From a bacterium (GTDB lineage Bacteria > CLD3 > SB21): 64,000 bases of DNA. The stretch spans positions 1 to 64,000 of the forward strand of contig JABWCP010000004.1 in NCBI GenBank assembly GCA_013360215.1, written 5' to 3'. Position 1 is the first letter of the stretch. Each line of letters begins with the position of its first letter. Both the position numbers and the translations under genes were made by a program. This document shows, piece after piece, positions 23,249 to 30,786 of this stretch. The notes below the pieces were generated by a model. The model worked only from the letters and a program-made list of their open reading frames with translations, made no database searches and was not told the origin of the DNA.

Positions 23249-24539
23249 ATTTTTAAACCGAGTCATCGTTATCATATTAATCGCGTACCTATTTGTAAAA
23301 GACGGCCGTTCGCAATCTCTCACAGGCAACAAAAAGCCTTTTATTGCACGATTTTCTTCCGGATGGAATTATTATTCCCGCGGCGCTTCGCTCAATCCGC
23401 AGCTAAGCGAGTTTACACAGTATGCGATGCTCAATTATCGCACGCTCGATGACAGTAATAGAATTATCTGGCAAATACGTACCGATATTTACCAAAAAGA
23501 CGCCGTAACACAAACTCGTCTGCGAAATCAAAACGAGCCGTTTGATCACCGAACGGTAATTCGTCAAGCCTACGGATCTTATACACTACACGATGGCGAA
23601 GTCAAACTGGGGCGCTTCGTCCCGCTCGGCACCCATACCGACGCTTATCCCATCAATGGTCTCGGCGCCGAAAATACACGTATCACCTCGCGGTGGAGAG
23701 GCTCTGTTTATGGCGGGAAAATTTTTGATGAATACGACAATCGCCCTGAAGGCATCGGCTATAGTACGGGCGGAAGTCTGACGTATGACCAAACCCGGTG
23801 GCAAGCCGGAGCCGGATTGAGCGCTGAACAACTGCGCAATACCCGTCTTACCAAAGCTTATCTTTTCGGTGAATACCGACCTTCCTACACATGGCGCATC
23901 GTATCTAACAATCAATACGTAGTGAACAAAGCGCTGCTCGGCTATTCGCAAAACACCTTGTATTATCGTTTAAACAAAAATCTAAGCACCCGTTTTTTTG
24001 CGGAATACCATGACCGGCGCGCCTACTTTCCTGCGCCAACCGACAGCCTTAGTATGGATCGTTTTTTTAAAACATCGCAGGAATTGATGATCGGCGGTTC
24101 CGTGCGTTACCGGATATTCCAATGGCGCAAAATCGGAATGTTAGAAACAATACCGTCGGTAAAAAAACGACTTGGCCATGACGACCTGACCTACGCGGCG
24201 CTTCAGCTTTTTTATCAAAATTATTTTTTCTGGCGATTCAACCTGAATACCGGATTCAGCTATACGGATAATCAGTGGATTCGCAATTATCGTACCCATA
24301 TTTCGCTTAATCGGGATTTTTTTGCTTCACGTTTGGACGCTTCATTTTCTCTCATCGCTAATACCTATACGTGGAACTCAGCTTCCTCACGCGCCAAACT
24401 TTTGACTACCGTTTCGGCCGACGTCACGTATCGATTTGACGCATCGTGGTATATGTCCGCAGGAATTTATGAAGAAATAGGTAGCGCCACCGATCCCCAT
24501 TCCGGTGTTAATATCCGCATGTTTTATTATCTGCATTGA
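23238..24539 (+). CDS. Outer-membrane beta-barrel protein closing the cytochrome operon
   Basis: This 433-residue protein starts at the first ATG of ATGATG inside the end of the previous gene, with GGGGAAGGGG as a good ribosome site. A signal peptide (about 1-25) is followed by alternating amphipathic strands rich in Tyr, Trp and Arg (SSGWNYYSRGASLNP, WQIRTDIYQK, TWRIVSNNQYVVNK) and ends in an aromatic strand (VNIRMFYYLH), as outer-membrane barrels do. No close named family was recognised. By position it could be the porin sheath for the multiheme proteins, in the manner of MtrB or porin-cytochrome conduits, but it is not an obvious MtrB homologue. Confidence 0.75.
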   Translation: MMIRFLNRVIVIILIAYLFVKDGRSQSLTGNKKPFIARFSSGWNYYSRGASLNPQLSEFTQYAMLNYRTLDDSNRIIWQIRTDIYQKDAVTQTRLRNQNEPFDHRTVIRQAYGSYTLHDGEVKLGRFVPLGTHTDAYPINGLGAENTRITSRWRGSVYGGKIFDEYDNRPEGIGYSTGGSLTYDQTRWQAGAGLSAEQLRNTRLTKAYLFGEYRPSYTWRIVSNNQYVVNKALLGYSQNTLYYRLNKNLSTRFFAEYHDRRAYFPAPTDSLSMDRFFKTSQELMIGGSVRYRIFQWRKIGMLETIPSVKKRLGHDDLTYAALQLFYQNYFFWRFNLNTGFSYTDNQWIRNYRTHISLNRDFFASRLDASFSLIANTYTWNSASSRAKLLTTVSADVTYRFDASWYMSAGIYEEIGSATDPHSGVNIRMFYYLH

Positions 24540-24625
24540 CCCCGTACTTTATAGCATTTTGCTAATACAGCGATAGTTTGGACGTAATAAACGATTTGTA
24601 TTTTTTTCGAAAAGACAAATCTCCT

Positions 24626-25627
24626 ATGGCTGTTGCCGACTTAAACAGGAAAACTATACTCCAAGGCGATATCGCACAATCCGGCATGACGAGCATACTT
24701 TCGCTCATCAAGTTATCGCAAAAATCCGGCACGCTACGTCTCAGGGACGGCGAAAAAAACGCCTCGATCCGGATCGAAAAAAACTATTTCATCGAAGCCT
24801 CCGCACCGGAAGAAATCCTGCTAGGGGAATTTCTTGTGCGCGAAGGTTATCTGACCGAACAAGATTTAGCTAAAACCCTGCCGTTACAAAAGCGCATGCA
24901 CATCCCGTTGGGCCAATTGCTCCAAGGTATGGGATATTTTGGATTGGACGCAAATGCGTTGACCCGGATACTCAATCGGTATTTACGAGAAGTGATTTTT
25001 AGAATTATGAAATGGAATAGAGGCACATTCACTGTGGAAGAAACCGTAAAAAAAGATTTCCCTGTGCGAGAAGAAATCCCGGTGCGCCTTAACATGGATT
25101 TTGTTTTATTGGATACCACCCAACGGCTGGATGAATGGAAACGACTTGCCAGCGGTGTTACGTCGTTGCAATCGGCACTAAAAATCAACCGCCGGGCCAT
25201 CCCTGAAAATGCATCGCTTACATTAAACGCCGATCAACTCACCGTGCTATCGTATGTCAACGGGCGGCGAACGCTTGTGCGCATTCTGGAAAAAATCGGC
25301 CACAACGAAATGTTCTACCTTTCCGTAATAGACGATCTTCTCAAACGCCGCATACTGATCGAACGCCAGGCCGAAGCGATGCGCGTTATCATACCGGGAC
25401 GCATCAAAGCTGATGCTGTAAATCGAAACCGCCAGTTTCCTGGCAAATTTGCGGCTAACCTTTTATATAAAGAAATCGACGGCAAAAAGAACCTTCTTGA
25501 GTTAGCCGATAGTCTTCATTTCGAACTCCCGGATCTATGGGAAAATATTTCCCTGCTGCTCAAAAACGAGGCCGTCGAAATCATCGAAGGCCGCCGAGAG
25601 TTTCACAATCTAAGCGAAGAGATGTAA
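24626..25627 (+). CDS. DUF4388 (PATAN) domain protein
   Basis: From the ATG at 24626 the product has 333 residues; a TTG at 24578 would add 16. Residues about 10-110 match the DUF4388/PATAN domain (GDIAQSGMTSILSLIKLSQK, SGTLRLRDG, FIEASAPEE, LLGEFLVREGYLTEQDLAKT), which is common in signalling and gliding or pilus control proteins of environmental bacteria. The rest (about 200-333) contains two more winged-helix-like segments (VLSYVNGRRTLVRILEKIG; LLYKEIDGKKNLLELADS). No enzyme motif is seen. It lies 86 nt after the cytochrome operon and may be read through from it, or be separate. Confidence 0.75.
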   Translation: MAVADLNRKTILQGDIAQSGMTSILSLIKLSQKSGTLRLRDGEKNASIRIEKNYFIEASAPEEILLGEFLVREGYLTEQDLAKTLPLQKRMHIPLGQLLQGMGYFGLDANALTRILNRYLREVIFRIMKWNRGTFTVEETVKKDFPVREEIPVRLNMDFVLLDTTQRLDEWKRLASGVTSLQSALKINRRAIPENASLTLNADQLTVLSYVNGRRTLVRILEKIGHNEMFYLSVIDDLLKRRILIERQAEAMRVIIPGRIKADAVNRNRQFPGKFAANLLYKEIDGKKNLLELADSLHFELPDLWENISLLLKNEAVEIIEGRREFHNLSEEM

Positions 25628-25850
25628 AACTAACAATACTTACTACAGAATACTTTAGTCCGGTATTATTAAATTTGTGTTACCAAATCATTACACTCCA
25701 GGTTTTTAATACTCTTGCCAACTTCGTGATAACATTTCGCTAATTTTTAAGCTCAAACAATAACACTTCGATAATTCTCTCCTAATACACTTCCTTTATC
25801 TTTCGGCGATTTCGAAAAGCATTTAACCTAACCATCGTTAAGGAAGTCGT

Positions 25851-28532
25851 ATGAAAAACCGTTTACCGCGTTTTCCTCTTTATCTTGCCGCTGTTTTATT
25901 TTTTGTCATTCCGACATTTTTGCAGGCGCAAGTGGTCGGCAAAATCACCGGAACTATCGTTGACGCATCCAATGGTGATCCGCTGATTGGCGCAAACGTA
26001 TTTGTGCTTGGCACAAAACTGGGCGGCATCACCGATCTCGACGGTAATTTTATCATCGGTAAAATTCCCGTCGGTACATACAGTATTGAAATTTCATGCC
26101 TCTCCTACAAAAAGAAAACTGTCCATAATCTTACCGTCAATGACGGCCTTGCTTCTACGCTCAAAATTTCGCTGGAACCGGAGGCATTGGAAGGAGAAGA
26201 AGTTGTCGTCGAAGCCGAAGTGCTCAAAACTCAGGAATCGGGTCTTTTGCTGGCACAGAAAAAATCTTCCAAAGTGATGGACGGCGTCAGTTCCGAACAA
26301 ATCGCCAAAACGTCGGACGGCAATGCCGGTGCGGCGCTCAAACGTGTTACCGGCGTGACGATCGTCGGCGATAAAGACGTCTATGTTCGCGGCCTCGGAA
26401 ACCGCTATAGCAATGTCCAGCTCAATGGCTCCGTACTGCCGTCCACCAATCCCAATCAGAAAGAAACACCCCTTAATATTTTTTCATCCAACGTGATAGA
26501 CAATATCATCGTTCAAAAAACCTACACGCCGGATCAACCGGGCGAATTTTCCGGCGGTTCGGTGCAAATCGAAACCAAAGACTTTCCGGAATCCCGTACG
26601 ATCAAAATCGGCGTATCCAGCATGTTCAACAGCAATAGCCTCGGCAATGACTATCTGAACTACAACGGCGGTGGATCGGATTTTCTGGGATTTGATGACG
26701 GCACGCGAAAACTCCCTACGGCCGCAAAACAAGGTCGTATCGGTACATCCCAAGGTGTTACGGCCATCCGCCAGTTTCAAAATTCCTGGTCACCGCGTTC
26801 TTCACGTGTCGCGCCGGGTCAAAGCTACAGTATATCGTATGGCGATCAAGTGGCCGTCGGATCGCGCGCACTCGGATTTATCGCCGCGATCAACTACAGC
26901 TATCAAAATCAGGTGCGCAACGAAGTACTGCGCAATCTTCAGCAAGCGCAATCCCTCGCTTCCGACTATGATGCCTCCCGAGGCATGACCAGCACTCTGC
27001 TCAGCGGTATGCTCAATGTATCCTACAAAATAAATCCGACATCCAAAGTCAGCCTGCGCAATCTGTACACCAACGTGTCCGATAATACAGCAAGCCGTGT
27101 CGAAGGATATTACTACAATTCAGGCGGTGATTACCGGCAAACCCAATTACGCTTTTCACAACGATCCATCTTCGCTTCCAATCTCCAATACGATACCTAC
27201 ATCAAAGAATGGATGGATTCCAAAATCCTGATCGAAGCGACCATGGCCGCCGCCAATGCTTACGAACCCGATACGCGCAATACGCACTACGCATATAATA
27301 GCACACTCAATCAATACGAGATCGTATTGGATCAACGCACCAATACCCACTTCTTCTCCGACCAAAAAGACCGCGACTATAATGTCAAACTCAATTGGGA
27401 TTTGAAACTTCTGCCGACATTACGACTAAAAACCGGCGGTTTGTTCTACGATAAGCAGCGTGATTTCGAAGCCCGCCGATTTGCTATAGCCGGCGATCCG
27501 CAGTCCGTATATCCCGCTGAACTCAAAACGACCAACCCGGAAGAAGCATTGAATCCGGATTTGTTTTCCAACGGCGGGTTAATTTTCTTTGAAACAACGC
27601 GTAACACGGACTCTTATAAAGGCGATCAAAATATCTTTGCCGGTTATCTCTCGGCAGACCTCACGCTCGGAAACCGTTGGAATCTTATCGCCGGTGCCCG
27701 TGCCGAACATTCCATTCAGCGCATTGATAAAAACGAAGTGCTCAACACGGCGGACATTCTTCCCGCGATAAACTTGACTTTCAAAGTAAGTGATCGTGCC
27801 AACCTCCGCGCCGCTTTCTCGACTACGCTCGCCCGTCCGGAGTTTCGCGAACTATCCAACTTCTTCTATTCGGACTTTGTCGGAGCGCGTACCGTGTACG
27901 GTAATCCCGATTTGAAACGAACCAAAATCCAGAACTACGATCTGCGGTGGGAAACGTATCCTGGAATCGGCGAATATTTTGCAGTGAGCGGTTTTTATAA
28001 ACACTTTACGAATCCGATCGAAATTTTTCACCGCCTCAGCACCAATCCGGAAGTGTATTACGGTAATATCGCTGAAGCCGATCTGTGGGGCATAGAGCTC
28101 GAAGCACGTAAAGCACTGACCGAAGCGTTACGCGTAACCGCCAACCTCGCTCTAATGACGTCTTCTGTCAATTACGGGAAAGCTGTTTTTTCGCAAGCCA
28201 ACCGCAACCGCCCTATGTATGGCCAGTCCCCGTATACGATAAACCTCAATGGTTTTTATGTACTCCGTTCAGCGACAGAGTTCAGCCTGGCCTATAACCG
28301 GTTCGGCAAACGCCTGAGTTCCGTAGGCAATGTTAGTCAGGGCGAAGATGAATACGAAATGCCGTTTGATAAATTGGATTTCACGGCCACCCAAAAATTT
28401 GGAAAATGGACTTATAAACTGTCTATGCAAAACTTACTCAACGACCGTGTCATCAATCGTCAGGGCGATACCATTACACGCAAGTACGCACCCGGCATCA
28501 CCTATAGCGTAGGCGCATCTTACGACTTTTGA
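25851..28532 (+). CDS. TonB-dependent outer-membrane receptor
   Basis: This 893-residue protein has a signal peptide (about 1-26, TFLQAQ), a carboxypeptidase-like regulatory domain (about 30-115, KITGTIVDASNGDPLIGANV), a plug domain (about 135-245, AGAALKRVTGVTIV, VYVRGLGNRYSNVQLNG) and a 22-strand barrel ending in GITYSVGASYDF. The architecture is typical of the FCB group, where such receptors import oligomers or metal chelates with energy from TonB-ExbBD. The substrate is unknown. A 223-nt gap lies upstream. The next gene encodes a beta-helix lipoprotein 104 nt away, which may be its surface partner, much as SusD-like proteins partner SusC. Confidence 0.9.
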   Translation: MKNRLPRFPLYLAAVLFFVIPTFLQAQVVGKITGTIVDASNGDPLIGANVFVLGTKLGGITDLDGNFIIGKIPVGTYSIEISCLSYKKKTVHNLTVNDGLASTLKISLEPEALEGEEVVVEAEVLKTQESGLLLAQKKSSKVMDGVSSEQIAKTSDGNAGAALKRVTGVTIVGDKDVYVRGLGNRYSNVQLNGSVLPSTNPNQKETPLNIFSSNVIDNIIVQKTYTPDQPGEFSGGSVQIETKDFPESRTIKIGVSSMFNSNSLGNDYLNYNGGGSDFLGFDDGTRKLPTAAKQGRIGTSQGVTAIRQFQNSWSPRSSRVAPGQSYSISYGDQVAVGSRALGFIAAINYSYQNQVRNEVLRNLQQAQSLASDYDASRGMTSTLLSGMLNVSYKINPTSKVSLRNLYTNVSDNTASRVEGYYYNSGGDYRQTQLRFSQRSIFASNLQYDTYIKEWMDSKILIEATMAAANAYEPDTRNTHYAYNSTLNQYEIVLDQRTNTHFFSDQKDRDYNVKLNWDLKLLPTLRLKTGGLFYDKQRDFEARRFAIAGDPQSVYPAELKTTNPEEALNPDLFSNGGLIFFETTRNTDSYKGDQNIFAGYLSADLTLGNRWNLIAGARAEHSIQRIDKNEVLNTADILPAINLTFKVSDRANLRAAFSTTLARPEFRELSNFFYSDFVGARTVYGNPDLKRTKIQNYDLRWETYPGIGEYFAVSGFYKHFTNPIEIFHRLSTNPEVYYGNIAEADLWGIELEARKALTEALRVTANLALMTSSVNYGKAVFSQANRNRPMYGQSPYTINLNGFYVLRSATEFSLAYNRFGKRLSSVGNVSQGEDEYEMPFDKLDFTATQKFGKWTYKLSMQNLLNDRVINRQGDTITRKYAPGITYSVGASYDF

Positions 28533-28636
28533 TCGCTTATGATGCAAAGGTAATATTCGCATAATTCCGACATAACATGCTCATTTTAGATTGTGCTATA
28601 CCAAAATAACTACATAACAAGCGTAAGGAGTTTTTC

Positions 28637-29977
28637 ATGAAAAGAAGTTTGCTTTTGTTGCTACTCATCGGTTCGATCCAACTGATTTCATGCGGTGACG
28701 ATGACAAAAAGGATACACCGGCCGAAGTGCCCACGGCGTACGCCTCGCTGCCCGGTACATTGATCGCCGAAGATGAAACCTGGAGCGGTACAAAAACTCT
28801 GACAGGTGCCTATTATATATTGCCCGGTGTAACACTGACCGTCGAACCCGGCACAGTGATTCAGTTTACTTACCACAACAACAATCCGGACAGTGTCGGC
28901 GCTATTTTTGCACTCAAAGCCGATCCGACCAATTTTTCCAGCCCGCGTGCAAGCGCACGTCTTGAAGCCGTAGGAACGGCCGCCAATCCGATTGTTTTTA
29001 CTTCTGCCAGAACGACCAAAACGGCCGGCGACTGGGGCGGTATCGTGCTGATCGGTGAAGCGCCGAACAATATTCCTGGCGGTATCGGTGATGTCGAAGG
29101 TGTTTCGTCGGAAATCCAATACGGCGGAACCAATGCGACCGATAACAGCGGCACGCTCAAGTATGTACGTATCGAATACTGTGGATTCGGATTGATCACG
29201 GATTCCGAGCTCAACGGATTGAGCTTATATTCGTGCGGTAGCGGTACGACGTTGGAACACGTACAAGTCTATAAATGTACAGACGATGGTTTTGAATTCT
29301 TTGGCGGCAGTGTCAATGCGAAATATTTAATTTCTGCTTACAATGATGACGACAGCTTTGATCACGATCAGGGTTGGAACGGTAAAGGCCAATTTTGGCT
29401 TGGCGTACAAACGACCGGTGCGGACAATGGCTTTGAATCCGACGGTCGCCATACTCTTGGTTCCGGAAACCCGACCAAACCGACGATCTACAACGTAACG
29501 CTCTACGGACTTGGAACCGGCAAAGATGCGTCGGATGCAAATCGCGGAATGCGTTTACGTGAAGACTTTGAAGGTACGCTCAAAAATTTCTTAGTAACCA
29601 ATTTCGCCGGTGTCGCATGGCGCCTTGATAACTCAAGCAGCGACTCGACCTCGCGTAACTATGACAAAGGCCTTCTCACGATCACCAATGCCGTCGTATA
29701 TAATAACGACCGCGACGTGACGGTTGCCGGAAACTACGGCGGATTCAACAGCCTCAACGATTCGACCCGCTTTTTCGCCGCAGCCAATGTTACCGAAGCT
29801 AATCCGAACTTCACCAATGTCGGCTCCAAAGATTTCTCCGTGCTAGCCGGTTCACCGTGCCTCAGCAATGCGGCCACGCCACCGAGTGATGGATTCTTTG
29901 ATGTGAGCGCGACCTACCGCGGTGCGATGGGTTCCACCAATTGGGCCACAGGTAGCTGGGTGCGCTGGTCGGACTAA
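28637..29977 (+). CDS. Surface lipoprotein with right-handed beta-helix fold
   Basis: This 446-residue protein begins with a lipoprotein signal peptide with lipobox LISC (Cys19), followed by acidic DDDKKD, so it is exported to the outer membrane. The body has parallel beta-helix features: TLTVEPGTVIQFTYHNN near the start, GDWGGIVLIGEAPNN, LKYVRIEYCG, LEHVQVYKCTDDGFEFFGG and YLISAYNDDDSFDHDQGW. The short rung pattern is as in secreted pectate-lyase-like folds, but no catalytic pattern is clear. GTAAGGAG provides the ribosome site. It follows the TonB-dependent receptor gene and is closed by a terminator, so the pair is probably a transport or attachment unit. Confidence 0.8.
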   Translation: MKRSLLLLLLIGSIQLISCGDDDKKDTPAEVPTAYASLPGTLIAEDETWSGTKTLTGAYYILPGVTLTVEPGTVIQFTYHNNNPDSVGAIFALKADPTNFSSPRASARLEAVGTAANPIVFTSARTTKTAGDWGGIVLIGEAPNNIPGGIGDVEGVSSEIQYGGTNATDNSGTLKYVRIEYCGFGLITDSELNGLSLYSCGSGTTLEHVQVYKCTDDGFEFFGGSVNAKYLISAYNDDDSFDHDQGWNGKGQFWLGVQTTGADNGFESDGRHTLGSGNPTKPTIYNVTLYGLGTGKDASDANRGMRLREDFEGTLKNFLVTNFAGVAWRLDNSSSDSTSRNYDKGLLTITNAVVYNNDRDVTVAGNYGGFNSLNDSTRFFAAANVTEANPNFTNVGSKDFSVLAGSPCLSNAATPPSDGFFDVSATYRGAMGSTNWATGSWVRWSD

Positions 29978-30028
29978 AAACGATGATTTGAAAATCCTTC
30001 TCCATGGTTAGGTTGGAGATACATGCAG

Positions 30029-30064
30029 TCCCGCGTTTGTTCTTACAGGCGCGGGATTTTTATT
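30029..30064 (+). terminator. Rho-independent terminator after the beta-helix lipoprotein gene
   Basis: Stem TCCCGCG / CGCGGGA with a 14-nt loop, followed by TTTTTATT. Confidence 0.8.
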
Positions 30065-30073
30065 GTGAATAAA

Positions 30074-30160
30074 TATCACCTTTTTTATGATGACATTCTC
30101 AAGGCGGGTATTTATCTTTTCAAACCCAAGTCATAGCATCAGGAGACACGGTTATGAATT
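30074..30160 (+). repeat. Left 87-bp direct repeat flanking the AT-rich insert (copy of the DinB upstream region)
   Basis: This copy matches 33802-33888 at all but three positions. It includes the ribosome site CAGGAGACACGG and the ATGAATT that begins the DinB gene in the other copy; here the frame stops at once (ATGAATTGA). Shared sequence ends at 30160. Confidence 0.9.
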
Positions 30161-30181
30161 GATCAAACTAAAAGTCATTGA

Positions 30182-30766
30182 TTATAAGGATTTTAACCTT
30201 TGAATTTCCTTGGCCAACTCAGATTTTTCCCAGTCTGAGTTTACTGAAACTACAGGAAAAGCAGCATTAACAATCTTTACTTCATTCAAACTTTGTTGGA
30301 ACAATCCTAATAGAAAAAAATTCTCTGCCTTTAAAATATGCAAATCAACATGCGTTAGAGAAAGAGTATTTGATTTGGTAAACACCCAAAATGTATCTAT
30401 CGCAAGCGCATCAGAGGCCTTAATACTAGAGTACGCATAATCTTTTTTTGCATTAAGGGCATAAGCCCATCCTGCAAACAAATCTGCATTGACGAGTGAT
30501 TTAGTTGAAGCAATTTGAAAGTATTGAATTGAAAGATTGAGGCAATCGGTTTTCATATATGACCAACATACGCCTATATACGCATCTATTCTTTCCGGCG
30601 ATTTCTCAATTGCATCATTAAACTCCTTAATCGCACGAGAATATTTATTTTTAGAAAAATAAACCCATCCTTGATTCGTTAAATCATCATAACTGTTTTC
30701 AGAATTGCGTGTATTGCAAGCAAGAAATGAAACTACTAATATAAGAAAAAACAAAAAACACTTCAA
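30182..30766 (-). CDS. TPR-containing lipoprotein in AT-rich insert
   Basis: This 194-residue protein has a lipobox signal (FLILVVSFLAC, Cys17). Residues about 28-100 contain two TPR-like helix pairs (NQGWVYFSKNKYSRAIKEFN, YIGVCWSYMKTDCLNLSIQY), and the rest is helical without a clear motif. The gene starts 20 nt after the stop of the LRR/T9SS gene and they are probably one unit. Codon use is AT-rich like the whole segment, consistent with recent gain. Function is unknown; a scaffold or binding role is the usual expectation for TPR lipoproteins. Confidence 0.72.
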   Translation of the reverse strand: MKCFLFFLILVVSFLACNTRNSENSYDDLTNQGWVYFSKNKYSRAIKEFNDAIEKSPERIDAYIGVCWSYMKTDCLNLSIQYFQIASTKSLVNADLFAGWAYALNAKKDYAYSSIKASDALAIDTFWVFTKSNTLSLTHVDLHILKAENFFLLGLFQQSLNEVKIVNAAFPVVSVNSDWEKSELAKEIQRLKSL

Positions 30767-30786
30767 TTGTTCTCACCCTCCTATTT

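Noticed and set aside
24626-25627. DUF4388 protein as a structural part of the electron-transfer operon.
   Set aside because: It has no redox motif, signal peptide or overlap with the operon, and its domain is a signalling type; only possible read-through links it.
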